Shown: positions 52,791-63,000 of the stretch, one piece after another
Layout of the letters: every line of letters begins with the position of its first letter
Numbering within the stretch: position 1 is the first letter of the stretch
Assembly: GCF_009604385.1 (NCBI RefSeq)
Contig: NZ_WEGJ01000032.1
Location: forward strand, 1 to 64,000
DNA from: Streptomyces smaragdinus
GTDB lineage: Bacteria > Actinomycetota > Actinomycetes > Streptomycetales > Streptomycetaceae
Length of the DNA: 64,000 nucleotides
Reading direction: 5' to 3'
Translations under genes and position numbers: made by a program
The notes under the pieces: generated by a model
Told to the model about the DNA's origin: nothing
The model's database searches: none
What the model saw: the letters and a program-made list of their open reading frames with translations, nothing else

Positions 52791-55310
52791 TCACTCGGGA
52801 GCCGTGGCGACGTCCACCGGGCGCGGGGCCAGGGCCACGCGGCCGGGGAGCGCGGTCGACGCGAGGGCCAGCAGCGTGGCGACGCCGACGACGAGGGCGT
52901 ACGTCAGGGGCTCCAGGGCGGGGGCTCCGCCGGTCATGCCGGCCGCGAAGGCGGTGAGCACCGCCAGGGCGATCCCGGTGCCCGCGACGAGGGCCATGGC
53001 CACCACGGAGAGGGCCTCCAGCCGCAGCATCCGCAGCACCTGCCGCCGCTGGGCGCCGGCCAGCCGCAGCTGCGCGAACTCCCGTACGCGTTCGGCGGTC
53101 GTCATCGCCAGGGTGTTGACGACGGCGATCGCGGTGAACGCCAGCACCAGGCCCATGGCGAGGAAGTTGACCTCCGCGTTGGCCTGCTGGACGCCGGCCG
53201 TCCGGGCGTGCGCCTGCCCGGGATCGAGGACCTGGACGCCGGGGAAGGCGCGTACCGCCGCGGCGAGGTCCGCCCGTGCGGCCGAGCCGTCGGTACGGAC
53301 GTTCACCGCCACCGCGAGGGGGTTGTCGACGTGCCGGGCGATCAGGTCGTGGGCCATCGTCAGGTCACCGAAGCCCAGCCCCTTCGCGTACACCGCCGCG
53401 ACCTCCAGCGACACCTTCGTGCCGTCGCCCAGGGTCAGCTTCAGCGTGCCGCCGGGCTTCAGCCCCAGCTGGTCGGCGGCCAGTTCGCTCACCGCGACGT
53501 CCCCCGGCCCGAAGCCGCGCAGTGAACCGGCGCGCACATCGGGGTCCCAGGTGCGGTCCAGACCGGACGGCGTCACGCCCTGCGCCGGGTACTTGTCGAG
53601 TCCGACGCGAACCGTCGTCCGTACGACCTCGGTGGCGGCCGTCACTCCGGTCACCGAACGGACCGCCGCCGCGGCCTGCGGAGGGACGCCGATCGAGGTG
53701 GACGCGAGGGTGTAGTCGGCGAGCGTCCCCTCGGCCGCCTGCCGGTCCGCCGCGTGGGAGAGCGTCGGCTGGACGAACAGGACCGTCGACGCCATTCCGA
53801 TGAGCAGCGCGAGGGGTGTCACCGCGGCGGCCATCCGGACCGACCGTCCGCGCAGGTTCGCCCGCGCCATCCGTCCGCTGAACCGGGCGAGCCGCAGCGG
53901 CCCCGCGAGGAGCGCCGTCCCGGCCCGTACGACCAGCGGCCCGAGGAGTGACACGGCGGTGGCCAGCACCACGACGGCGAGGAACGTCACCGGGGTGGCG
54001 GCCGGCTCGGTGCGCAGCCCGCCGAGTACGGCGACGAGCACGGCGCCGCCGGCCAGCAGCAGCACCCCGGCAACGATCCGCCCGGCGGCCGGGCGGCGCT
54101 CCGTCGCGGCCTCCGTCAGTGCCTCCGCCGGACCGATCCGCGAGATGCGGCGGGCGGAGATCCGGGCGGCGGCCCAGGCGCCGAGCAGCGTGAGGGCGAC
54201 GGCGGCGAGGGCGGGGAAGACGCTGACGGCCGGGTGGAGGGTCGCCGGTACGGCGCCGAGGTCCACGAACCGGCCCAGCAGCCAGGTGCCCAGCGGCAGC
54301 CCCGCGGCGGCACCCAGGACACCGGCGGCGAGCCCGATCAGCAGCGCCTCGCGGCCGATGAGCCTGCGGATCTGGCCGGAGGTGGCCGCCACGGCCCGCA
54401 GCAGCGCCAGCTCCCGGTGCCGCTGCTGGATGCCCAGGGCGAAGGTGCCGACGACGACCAGCACGGCAACCAGCAGCGACGTACCGGCGATGGCGCCGCC
54501 CATGGAGACCAGCTTGACCCGGGCGCCGGCCGCGTCGAGGAACTCCACCGGCCCGCGCCCGGCACCGGTGCTGACCTTCGCCCCGGTGCCGTCCAGGGCG
54601 GCGTCGATCCGCCCGCCCAGCTCGGCGGCGGAGACGCCGTCCCGGGCGAGCACGCCGATCGCGGTGACCTGCCCGGGGTGCCCGGCCAGCCGCCGGGCCT
54701 CTTCGGCGGAGAAGAACAGGCTGCTCTGGTGGGCGAGGGCGGTGGTGGTGACGCCGGTGACGGTGTACCGCTTGGGTGCGCCCGTCGACTGGACCTCGAT
54801 CCGGTCGCCGGCGGTGAGTCCCGCCCGTTCGGCCAGCCCCCGGTCGACGACGATCTCGCCGGCCGTCCGCGGCGCGCGGCCGTCGCCGAGGGTGTACGGG
54901 GCGAGGGCGGCGGACTGCCAGGCATGGCCGTACGACGGCGGGCCGCCGGGGGTCACCGGACGCGCGGGGAAGGTGAGTTCCGGGACGGCGGCGCGGACGC
55001 CTGGTACGTGCGCGATCCGTCCGGCGAGCTCCTCCGGGAGCCAGACGCGTTCGGCGAGGGGCTTCGCCTTGTGTTTGACCTTCCGCTTGCCCTTCTTCTC
55101 CTTGATCTTCGTCTGGTGGACGTTCTGGTCGGCGGAGACGACGACCGGCGCGGCGGCGAGCCGTTCGGGAGCGATCGTCCCCCGCAGTCCCGTCTCGAGC
55201 AGCACACCGCAGGCGGCGGTCAGGGCGGCGGCGCACAGGAGGGCGACGAAGGAGCCAAGGAAGCCCGCCAGCCGGGCGCGGAGGGTTCTGAGGGCGAGAC
55301 GCAGCATCAT
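52791..55310 (-). CDS. FtsX-like (MacB-type) ABC permease
   Basis: 839 residues. Two copies of an FtsX unit, each an extracytoplasmic domain plus about three helices: LVAVLVVVGTFALGIQQRHRELALLRAV near residue 280 and LAFTAIAVVNTLAMTTAERVREFAQLRL near 720. The outer domain has a Lys-rich stretch (IKEKKGKRKVKHKAKP). It belongs to lipoprotein- or peptide-type exporters. No ATPase gene is adjacent; it overlaps by 4 bases with an upstream HTH gene, so the two form an operon. Confidence 0.85.
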   Translation of the reverse strand: MMLRLALRTLRARLAGFLGSFVALLCAAALTAACGVLLETGLRGTIAPERLAAAPVVVSADQNVHQTKIKEKKGKRKVKHKAKPLAERVWLPEELAGRIAHVPGVRAAVPELTFPARPVTPGGPPSYGHAWQSAALAPYTLGDGRAPRTAGEIVVDRGLAERAGLTAGDRIEVQSTGAPKRYTVTGVTTTALAHQSSLFFSAEEARRLAGHPGQVTAIGVLARDGVSAAELGGRIDAALDGTGAKVSTGAGRGPVEFLDAAGARVKLVSMGGAIAGTSLLVAVLVVVGTFALGIQQRHRELALLRAVAATSGQIRRLIGREALLIGLAAGVLGAAAGLPLGTWLLGRFVDLGAVPATLHPAVSVFPALAAVALTLLGAWAAARISARRISRIGPAEALTEAATERRPAAGRIVAGVLLLAGGAVLVAVLGGLRTEPAATPVTFLAVVVLATAVSLLGPLVVRAGTALLAGPLRLARFSGRMARANLRGRSVRMAAAVTPLALLIGMASTVLFVQPTLSHAADRQAAEGTLADYTLASTSIGVPPQAAAAVRSVTGVTAATEVVRTTVRVGLDKYPAQGVTPSGLDRTWDPDVRAGSLRGFGPGDVAVSELAADQLGLKPGGTLKLTLGDGTKVSLEVAAVYAKGLGFGDLTMAHDLIARHVDNPLAVAVNVRTDGSAARADLAAAVRAFPGVQVLDPGQAHARTAGVQQANAEVNFLAMGLVLAFTAIAVVNTLAMTTAERVREFAQLRLAGAQRRQVLRMLRLEALSVVAMALVAGTGIALAVLTAFAAGMTGGAPALEPLTYALVVGVATLLALASTALPGRVALAPRPVDVATAPE

Positions 55311-55870
55311 GATTCGTCCAGGTGGTCGTCGGGGGCGGGGAAGGCCAGCAGCCGGGTGAGGACGGTGCGCGCGTCCGCCGGGGTGTCGTCGTCGGGGCGC
55401 TTGTAGCGGTTGAGGAGGGCGATGTACTCCTCGAAGAACTCACGGAGTTCGCCGAGGGTGAGCCGGATGGTGCCGCGCGAGTAGGGGAAGGCGTCCATCC
55501 ACGCGCCGAGGCCGTCGCTCTCCCGCTGCAGCTGTTCGAAGAGCGCGAGGTCGGCCGCGTACGCCAGACGGTTCATCTCGTCGACGACGGGCCGCATCCC
55601 GGCGCTCTGCGCGCTGCGCCGGGGGAAGCGGATGTCGCCGGCGACGGCCCGCCACCACCGTTCGCGGCCGCGCCGGTGATCCTCCTCGACGAAGCCGTGC
55701 GCGGCCAGCTCCCGCAGGTGGTAGCTGGTGGCGCCGGTGTTCAGGCCGAGGGCCCGGGCGAGGCCGGCGGAGGTGGCGGGGCCGTGCAGCGACAGCTGTT
55801 GCAGCATCCGCTGGCGGCGCGGATGGGCGAGCGCCCGGAGCGCCGCGAGGTCGGTGATCTCTGTGGCCAT
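55307..55870 (-). CDS. ArsR-like winged-helix regulator
   Basis: About 187 residues. The winged helix spans about 8-75: ALAHPRRQRMLQQLSLHGPA, then TSYHLRELAAHGFVEEDHRRG. The C-terminal helical region probably dimerises or binds a ligand. ATG 55870 (GTG 55879 is also possible). It is the first gene of a two-gene operon with the FtsX-like permease and probably represses it via the palindrome just upstream. Confidence 0.88.
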   Translation of the reverse strand: MATEITDLAALRALAHPRRQRMLQQLSLHGPATSAGLARALGLNTGATSYHLRELAAHGFVEEDHRRGRERWWRAVAGDIRFPRRSAQSAGMRPVVDEMNRLAYAADLALFEQLQRESDGLGAWMDAFPYSRGTIRLTLGELREFFEEYIALLNRYKRPDDDTPADARTVLTRLLAFPAPDDHLDES

Positions 55871-55882
55871 GCGGTCCACAAT

Positions 55883-55898
55883 CCCCTGTGCACAGGGG
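55883..55898. promoter_or_regulatory. Operator palindrome of the ArsR-like regulator
   Basis: CCCCTGTGCACAGGGG is a perfect 16-base palindrome 13-28 bases before the start codon. On the minus strand GATTGT (55878-55883) lies 7 bases before ATG 55870, so the palindrome sits just upstream of a -10 in a leaderless promoter. Confidence 0.75.
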
Positions 55899-56008
55899 TC
55901 TGTGCAGTGCGGCGGGCAGGCGCTTTCGTACGGGGGTTAACCCCCCGCGGACGCGCCCCGGCGCCCTGACCGCGCCCCGCCGGGCGGGCCCGCAGTAGGC
56001 TGCGGGCC

Positions 56009-56725
56009 ATGCTGATCGCCGCCGCCTGCTGCCCCTGCCCGCCGCTGCTCGTGCCGGAGGTCGCCGCGGGCGCCGCCGCGGAGCTGGACGCGCTGCGTGC
56101 CGCCTGTACGGACGCGATCGGGGTGCTGGCGGCGTCCCGTCCGGACCGGCTGATGGTGCTCGGGCCCGCCGAGCAGGAGGGCCGGGGGCCGCATCCGCAG
56201 GGGGCCGTCGGTTCGTTCCGCGGTTTCGGCGTGGACAAGGACGTGCGCCTCGGCGCGGTGGACACCGCCCTGGAGGGGGCCCGGACGCTGCCGCTGTCGC
56301 TGACGGTCGGCGCCTGGCTGCTGGGGCTGACGGACTGGTCCGGCACCCCCGTCGAGGGGCTGGGGGTGGGGGAGCCGCTGCCCACCGCGCGCTGTCTGGA
56401 GGTCGGGCGGGAGCTCGCCGCGGGCGCGGGCCGGGTCGCGCTGCTGGTGATGGGCGACGGTACGGCCTGCCGTACGCACAAGGCGCCCGGCTACTTCGAC
56501 GAGCGGGCACAGGCCTTCGACGAGGCGGCCGCCCGCGCGCTGGGCGCCGCCGACCTGAACGCGGTCGCCGCGCTGGACCCCGAGCTGGCGTTCGACCTCC
56601 AGGCGAGCGGCCGGGCCTGCTGGCAGGTGCTGGCGGGCGCCGCACAGGGCGCGGACCTGAGCGGGCAGCTGCTCCACGAGGACGCGCCGTACGGGGTGGG
56701 GTACTACGTGGCCACCTGGTCCTAG
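56009..56725 (+). CDS. LigB-like (class III extradiol dioxygenase B-subunit-like) protein
   Basis: 238 residues. The N-terminus AAACCPCPPLLVPEV and the C-terminal LLHEDAPYGVGYYVATW match the LigB-like proteins conserved near miaA/miaB in actinobacteria. The catalytic His residues of true LigB dioxygenases are not all evident, so activity is unproven. ATG 56009 follows TAGGCT (55996-56001) by 7 bases: leaderless. Confidence 0.85.
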   Translation: MLIAAACCPCPPLLVPEVAAGAAAELDALRAACTDAIGVLAASRPDRLMVLGPAEQEGRGPHPQGAVGSFRGFGVDKDVRLGAVDTALEGARTLPLSLTVGAWLLGLTDWSGTPVEGLGVGEPLPTARCLEVGRELAAGAGRVALLVMGDGTACRTHKAPGYFDERAQAFDEAAARALGAADLNAVAALDPELAFDLQASGRACWQVLAGAAQGADLSGQLLHEDAPYGVGYYVATWS

Positions 56726-56735
56726 CGCACGGGCC

Positions 56736-56936
56736 TCACCGCTGGTCCGCCGGTACGGCCATCGCCTCGCACACCGCGCGCCACACGTCCGCGGTGTCCC
56801 AGCCCGCCTCGAGCGCCTCGTTCACCGTGCGCCCGCCGAGTTCGGCCATCACATGGTCGCGCGCGAAGGAGTCGACGTACGACTCACCGAAGTACGCCGC
56901 CATCCGCTGCCAGAACACGCTCCGCCAGAGTGCCAT
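56736..56936 (-). CDS. DUF3046 small protein
   Basis: 66 residues. The family core is complete: VFWQRMAAYFGESYVDSFAR, then MAELGGRTVNEALEAGW and VWRAVCEAM. It is a cytosolic protein of unknown function that in mycobacteria and many actinobacteria lies directly next to recA. Here it is 24 kb from recA, convergent with the LigB-like gene. Confidence 0.85.
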   Translation of the reverse strand: MALWRSVFWQRMAAYFGESYVDSFARDHVMAELGGRTVNEALEAGWDTADVWRAVCEAMAVPADQR

Positions 56937-57068
56937 CGCCGTACGAACCCGCCCTTCCCCGAAACCGTCAACCGGACGCGTCCATTATCGCGCGCCGCGG
57001 CAGCTACTTAGAGTGCTCCCGCATCCATCGATGCGCCCACCGTGCATGAGCGGGCTTAGGTTCCTCCC

Positions 57069-58001
57069 ATGGCTCCAGCCTCCACCCAGCTCGCCCGTGC
57101 CGAACGATTCATGTGGCTCACCGCCCGCGTACTCGAACAGCGCCGGTACGCCTATCACTTCCGGACCGCGACCAGCACCGCCGCCGACGCGGTGGAGGCG
57201 GCGCTGGAGGCGTACCGCAATCCGGACGGCGGGTACGGGCACGCGCTGGAGCCCGATCTGCGCGGACCGGTCAGCCAGCCGCTGCACACCGTGCTGGCGC
57301 TGCGGGTGCTGGACGCCGTCGGCCGCTGCGAGGGACGGCGGGCGGAGCGCGTCTGCGGCTATCTGACGGAAATCTCCACCCCGGACGGCGCGCTGCCCGC
57401 CGTCCACCCGGCACCGGTGGGCTATCCGCACGCCTCCCTCCTGGCCGCGGTGAACGATTCTCCCCCGGGCGGGTCGGGCAGTCTGCTGACGACCGGACCG
57501 GTGGTCGGGACACTGAACGCGAACGGTGTGTGGCACGCGTGGCTGTTCCGGGCGGCGGACTTCTGCTGGCAGGCCGTCGAGTCGCTGGAGGCGACCCATC
57601 CGTACGAGGTGCAGGCCGCCGTGGCGTTCCTCGACACCGCCCCCGACCGCGCCCGCGCGGAGGCGGCCGCCGCCCGGCTGGGCCGGCTGGTGCGCGTCCA
57701 GCGGCTCGCCGTCCTGGACCCCGAGCGGGCGGAGTCCTGGCCGCGCACCGAGGGGTACGCGCCCGGCGAGCAGTTCTACGTGCCCGACTTCGCCCACGGC
57801 CCCGACTCCCTGGCCCGGCGCTGGTTCACCGACGCGGAGCTGACGGCGGGCCTGGACTTCCTCGCCGCCGAGCAGCAGCCGGACGGCGGCTGGCCGCTGC
57901 GGTGGCGGGCCCGCGCCCCCGGCTCCGCCCTGGAGTGGCGTCCGATCCTCACGCTGGAGGCGCTGCTCACCCTGCGGGCGTTCGGCCGGCTGGCGGGCTG
58001 A
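57069..58001 (+). CDS. Prenyltransferase/squalene-cyclase-repeat-like protein
   Basis: 310 residues. Repeats with the terpenoid-cyclase-like QxxxGxW pattern occur near residue 280 (LAAEQQPDGGWPLRW), and an NPDGGYGHALEPDL segment near 50. It is probably an alpha-toroid of unknown function, seen as a small conserved protein in streptomycetes. ATG 57069 is leaderless: TAGGTT (57057-57062) lies 6 bases upstream. Confidence 0.75.
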   Translation: MAPASTQLARAERFMWLTARVLEQRRYAYHFRTATSTAADAVEAALEAYRNPDGGYGHALEPDLRGPVSQPLHTVLALRVLDAVGRCEGRRAERVCGYLTEISTPDGALPAVHPAPVGYPHASLLAAVNDSPPGGSGSLLTTGPVVGTLNANGVWHAWLFRAADFCWQAVESLEATHPYEVQAAVAFLDTAPDRARAEAAAARLGRLVRVQRLAVLDPERAESWPRTEGYAPGEQFYVPDFAHGPDSLARRWFTDAELTAGLDFLAAEQQPDGGWPLRWRARAPGSALEWRPILTLEALLTLRAFGRLAG

Positions 58002-58011
58002 GGGGCGGCCG

Positions 58012-58320
58012 TCAGCCGGTCACCGCGCGCAGGGCGGCCGTGACGACGACCGCGACGGCGATCACGACGAGGAAGGGCGCCCGCAGCACCAGCGCGACGG
58101 CGGCCGCGGCCAGCCCGGCGGCGCGGGCGTCGAGGACGAGGTCCTGCCGCGAGGCGAACGTCTGCTGGGCGGTGAGCGCCGCCAGCAGCGCGACGGGCAG
58201 CAGGGTGGCGAGCCTGCGGACCACCGGCCGCTCCAGCACCCCGGCGGGCACCGACAGGCCGAGGAGCTTCACGCCGTAGCAGCCGGCGACGGTCAGCGCG
58301 ATCGCGATCCAGGCGTTCAC
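58012..58320 (-). CDS. azlD: AzlD-family branched-chain amino acid export subunit
   Basis: 102 residues with about four helices; AzlD proteins partner AzlC to export branched-chain amino acids. Its GTG (58320) overlaps the azlC stop by 4 bases, so they are coupled. The start was chosen by this overlap and the usual length of the family. Confidence 0.88.
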   Translation of the reverse strand: MNAWIAIALTVAGCYGVKLLGLSVPAGVLERPVVRRLATLLPVALLAALTAQQTFASRQDLVLDARAAGLAAAAVALVLRAPFLVVIAVAVVVTAALRAVTG

Positions 58321-59048
58321 CGGCGGACCTCCTTCCGCCCCGTGCGGCGCCCCTGCGCGTACAGCACGGCGGGCGCCGCGAGGGCCGCGACCAGCACCGG
58401 GACGCCGGCGGGCAGCACCGGCAGGAAACCGAGGCCGAGGAGGACGGCGAGCCCCGCGACGGCCCGCTCGGTGCCGGTGCGCAGCATGGGGGCGAGCAGC
58501 GCCAGGAACGACGCCGGGCCGGCCGCGTCCAGCCCCCAGGCGGCCGGGTCGCCCAGCGCGGAGGCGCCGAGGGCGCCGAGGAGGGTGGTGAGGTTCCACA
58601 GGACGTACAGCGTGAGGCCGGTGACGACGAAGCCGATCCGCGCGGTGCGCCGGGTGGGCTGGGAGATCGTGACGGCGGTGGTCTCGTCGATGACCCACTG
58701 GGCGGCGAGCGGCCGCACCCGGGCGGGCAGCCGGAGCAGCGGTGCCAGGCGCAGCCCGTAGAAGCAGTTCCGTACGCCGAGGAAGAAGGCGCCCGCCGCG
58801 GCGGTGAACGGGTTGCCGCCCGCCGCGAGCGCCCCGACGAGCGCGAACTGGCTGGAGCCGGTGAACACCAGCAGGCTGAGCAGACAGGTCTGGGTGAGGC
58901 TGATCCCCGAGCCGGCGGCGGTCACGCCGAAGGCGAATCCGCTGAGTCCGACGGCGATCCCGACGCCGAGCGCGCCACGTATCGCGCGGCGGTCGGCGTC
59001 CGGGGACGGTGGTGCCTCCTCGAGGGGCGGTGCGGTCTCCTGTGCCAT
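58317..59048 (-). CDS. azlC: AzlC-family branched-chain amino acid export protein
   Basis: About 243 residues. The AzlC signature FTGSSQFALVGALAAGGNP (about 70-90) and FFLGVRNCFYGLRLAP are present, with about seven helices. It is the main membrane subunit. ATG 59048; a GTG at 59057 is also possible. It is downstream of an AraC regulator on the same strand, 60 bases away. Confidence 0.9.
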   Translation of the reverse strand: MAQETAPPLEEAPPSPDADRRAIRGALGVGIAVGLSGFAFGVTAAGSGISLTQTCLLSLLVFTGSSQFALVGALAAGGNPFTAAAGAFFLGVRNCFYGLRLAPLLRLPARVRPLAAQWVIDETTAVTISQPTRRTARIGFVVTGLTLYVLWNLTTLLGALGASALGDPAAWGLDAAGPASFLALLAPMLRTGTERAVAGLAVLLGLGFLPVLPAGVPVLVAALAAPAVLYAQGRRTGRKEVRR

Positions 59049-59108
59049 GGGACGCACGGTAGGCCGGGTGCGCGGGGGGTGTCTTGTACGTTCTTGCGCG
59101 GCGGGCGG

Positions 59109-60020
59109 TCAGAGCCGCTCGCGCCGGTAGGCCCCCGGGGGTACGCCGATGATCCGGCTGAAGTGGCGGTTGAGGTGCGGCTGGTCCGTGAACCCGACGG
59201 CCAGCGCCGCCTCGGCCGGCGGCGTGCCCGCGTCGAGCAGCGCGCGCGCCCGGCGCACGCGGGCGTCGGTGAGCCAGGTGTGCGGCGGCATCCCGTACTC
59301 CTTGCGGAACGCCCGCAGCAGCGCGAAGGGGCTGACCCCGAGCCCGGCCGCCAGCCGCTCCAGCGACGGCGGGTCCACCAGATCCCCCTCCAGCACCTCC
59401 CGCGCCAGCCGGGCCACCGCGGCGCCGGCCTCCGTGCGGGTGCGGGCGGGCAGCACACCGCCGTGCCGGCGCAGGACCTGCGCGACGCCGACGCGGAACA
59501 GCGAGTCGGCGGCCAGCGCGTTGCCGCCCTCGAGCGCCGCGTGCACCCGGGCGATCACCCCCGCCGTCTCGGGATCGTGCACCGCCGACTCGGCGAAGCG
59601 GGGCGTGCCGCGCAGGGTCGTCAGCTCGGCGGCGATCTCCCGCACCACGTCGACCGAGGGGTAGAGCACGCTGTACGACCAGCCCTCCGGCACACCCGCG
59701 TGCCCGGTGTGCACGGTGTCGGGGTTGACCAGCGCCAGCCCGCCGGGGCCGACCCGCACCAGACCGCCGTACACCTCGTACGCCTCGACGCCCCGGGTGA
59801 TCGCGCCGATCACGAAGCTCGCGTGGGTGTGTCTGACGAACCGTTTCTCCACATACCGGGCACGCAGCAGGTCAACCCCCGGCAGGGCGGGGTCTGTCCA
59901 GTGCCGCGCGTGCTCGTTCTCACTGGTCACAGGCCCGGCACCGGCCTGGACATGCGTCCGTCCCAGGTCCGTCACGGCGTCGCGCGCCGCCCCGTCCGTG
60001 CCGTTCTGCCCCCGGCTCAT
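59109..60020 (-). CDS. AraC-family regulator (probable regulator of azlCD)
   Basis: About 303 residues. An AraC-type cupin ligand domain starts at HWTDPALPGVDLLRARYVEK, and two HTHs follow: LERLAAGLGVSPFALLRAFR and AEAALAVGFTDQPHLNRHFS. The start is uncertain: ATG 60020 gives codons with high third-position GC throughout, while GTG 59930 is closer to the family length. It probably controls azlCD just downstream. Confidence 0.85.
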   Translation of the reverse strand: MSRGQNGTDGAARDAVTDLGRTHVQAGAGPVTSENEHARHWTDPALPGVDLLRARYVEKRFVRHTHASFVIGAITRGVEAYEVYGGLVRVGPGGLALVNPDTVHTGHAGVPEGWSYSVLYPSVDVVREIAAELTTLRGTPRFAESAVHDPETAGVIARVHAALEGGNALAADSLFRVGVAQVLRRHGGVLPARTRTEAGAAVARLAREVLEGDLVDPPSLERLAAGLGVSPFALLRAFRKEYGMPPHTWLTDARVRRARALLDAGTPPAEAALAVGFTDQPHLNRHFSRIIGVPPGAYRRERL

Positions 60021-60037
60021 ACGGCCCATTCTGACCA

Positions 60038-60060
60038 ATGTCAGTGGGTCGGTGCACGAT
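60038..60060 (+). promoter_or_regulatory. RecA-NDp (PafBC-type) promoter of lhr
   Basis: ATGTCAGTG (60038-60046), GGTCGGTG (8 bases), CACGAT (60055-60060), then 6 bases to ATG 60067. It differs from tTGTCRGTG-N8-TAnnnT at the first base and the first base of the -10. Confidence 0.65.
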
Positions 60061-60066
60061 GGGGGC

Positions 60067-63000
60067 ATGACGGATCCGTCGGCGGCGACCGCGCTGCCCA
60101 TGTTCTCCCCCGCGACCAGGGCCTGGTTCACGGGGGCGTTCAGCGCGCCCACGGCGGCCCAGGAGGGCGCCTGGCGGGCCCTCGGCGAGGGGGCGGACGT
60201 GCTGGTGGTGGCGCCCACCGGGTCCGGGAAGACCCTGGCGGCGTTCCTCTCCGCGCTGGACGGCCTGGCGGCCGCGCCGCCGCCCGCGGAGGCCCGCAAG
60301 CGCTGCCGGGTGCTGTACGTGTCGCCGCTGAAGGCCCTCGCGGTGGACGTGGAGCGCAATCTCCGCTCGCCGCTGACCGGGATCCGGCACGAGTCGGTGC
60401 GCCTCGGGCTGCCCGAGCCGGACATCCGGGTGGCCATCCGCTCCGGCGACACCCCGCCGGCCGAGCGCCGGGCCATCGCGACGCGTCCGCCGGACATCCT
60501 GATCACGACGCCCGAGTCCCTGTTCCTGATGCTGACGTCCGCCTCCCGCGACGCCCTGGCCGGCGTGGAGACGGTGATCCTGGACGAGGTGCACGCGGTG
60601 GCGGGCACCAAGCGGGGCGCGCATCTGGCGCTCTCCCTGGAGCGGCTGGACGAGCTGCTGCCGCGCCCGGCCCGCCGGATCGGACTGTCGGCGACGGTGC
60701 GCCCGGTGGACGAGGTGGCGCGGTTCCTGTCCCCCGGCCGCCGGGTCGAGGTGGTACAGCCGCCGTCCGCCAAGGAGTTCGACCTGTCGGTGGTGGTCCC
60801 CGTCGAGGACATGGGCGAGCTCGCCGGCTCCCCCGTGCGGGAGGAGGGGGCGGCCGACAAGCCGTCGATCTGGCCGCATGTGGAGGAGCGGATCGCGGAC
60901 CTGGTGCGCGAGCACCGGTCGACGATCGTCTTCGCCAACTCCCGCCGCCTGGCGGAGCGCCTGTGCAACCGGCTGAACGAGATCGCGTACGAGCGGGCGA
61001 CGGGTGAGCCGCTGCCCGACGACTCTCCCCCGCCGGCGGAGATCATGGCCCAGTCCGGCGCCGCCAAGGGCGCCGCCCCGCTGCTCGCCCGGGCGCACCA
61101 CGGCTCGGTGTCCAAGGAGCAGCGGGCGCTGGTGGAGGAGGACCTGAAGGCCGGCCGGCTGCCCGCCGTCGTCGCGACGTCGAGCCTGGAGCTGGGCATC
61201 GACATGGGCTCGGTGGACCTCGTCGTCCAGGTCGAGTCGCCCCCGTCGGTCGCCTCCGGACTGCAGCGGGTGGGCCGCGCGGGACATCAGGTGGGGGCGG
61301 TGTCCCGGGGGGTGGTCTTCCCCAAGTACCGCGGTGATCTGGTGCAGTCGGCGGTCGTGACGGAGCGGATGCGCGAGGGACTGATCGAGTCGCTGCGCAT
61401 CCCGGCGAACCCGCTGGACGTGCTGGCCCAGCAGATCGTCGCCATGACCGCGATGGACCCCTGGGACGTGGACGAGCTGCTGGCCCTGGTCCGCCGCGCC
61501 GCGCCCTTCGCCTCCCTCCCCGAGTCGGCGTACACGGCGGTGCTCGACATGCTCGCCGGCCGCTATCCCTCCGACGCGTTCGCCGAGCTGCGGCCCCGCG
61601 TGGTGTGGGACCGCGTGGCGAACACCGTACGGGGCCGCCCCGGCGCCCAGCGGCTCGCGGTGACCTCGGGCGGCACGATCCCCGACCGCGGGCTGTTCGG
61701 CGTGTTCCTCGCCGGCTCCGACCCGAAGAAGGGCGGCGGCCGGGTCGGCGAGCTGGACGAGGAGATGGTGTACGAGTCGCGGGTGGGCGACGTCTTCACC
61801 CTCGGCACGACGTCCTGGCGGATCGAGGACATCACCCGCGACCGGGTGATCGTCTCCCCCGCCCCCGGCGTCCCCGGCCGGCTGCCGTTCTGGAAGGGCG
61901 ACCAGCTGGGCCGCCCGCTCGAGCTGGGCCGTGCGCTGGGCGCGTTCCTCCGCGAGCTGGGCGGGCTGAAGCCGCCGGCAGCCCGCGAGCGGCTGTCCGC
62001 CGCCGGACTGGACGCCTGGGCCGCGGACAACGTCATCGCCTATCTCGACGAGCAGCGCACCGCCTGCGGCCATGTCCCGGACGACCGGACGATCGTCGTG
62101 GAGCGCTTCCGCGACGAGCTGGGCGACTGGCGGATCGTCGTCCACTCCCCCTTCGGCGCCCAGGTGCACGCCCCCTGGGCGCTCGCGGTCGGCGCCCGGC
62201 TGGCCGAGCGGTACGGGATGGACGCCCAGGTCATGCACGCCGACGACGGCATCGTGCTGCGGCTGCCGGACGCCGATCTGCTGGGCATGGACCTGCTGGA
62301 CTTCGACCCCACGTCGGTCGGCACGGCATACGACACGGAGCAGTCGCCGGTGGGCGCCGCGGACGTCCTGTTCGACAAGGGCGAGGTCGAACGGATCGTC
62401 ACGGACCAGGTGGGCGGCTCGGCGCTCTTCGCCTCCCGGTTCCGCGAGTGCGCCGCCCGCGCCCTGCTGCTGCCCCGGCGCAACCCTGGCAAGCGCACCC
62501 CGCTGTGGCAGCAGCGCCAGCGCGCCGCCCAGCTGCTGCAGGTCGCGAGCGAGTTCGGCTCGTTCCCGATCGTCCTGGAGGCGGTCCGCGAGTGTCTGCA
62601 GGACGTCTTCGACGTGCCCGGCCTGGTGGAGCTGATGGGCGACATCGAGGCCCGCCGGGTGCGGCTGGTCGAGGTGACGACCCCGGAGCCGTCCCCGTTC
62701 GCCCGCTCGCTCCTCTTCGGCTACGTGGCGCAGTTCCTGTACGAGGGGGACTCGCCGCTGGCCGAGCGGCGCGCCGCCGCGCTGTCGCTGGACTCGCGGC
62801 TGCTGGCGGAGCTCCTCGGCCAGGCGGAGCTGCGCGAGCTGCTCGACGCCGACGTGCTGCGCGAGCTGGAGGCGGAGCTCCAGTGGCTGACGGAGGACCG
62901 GCGGATCAAGGACGCCGAGGGGGTGGCCGATCTGCTGCGGATGCTGGGGCCGCTGACCCCGGCCGAGCTCGCCGAGCGGGGTGCGGGGCCGGGATGGGCC

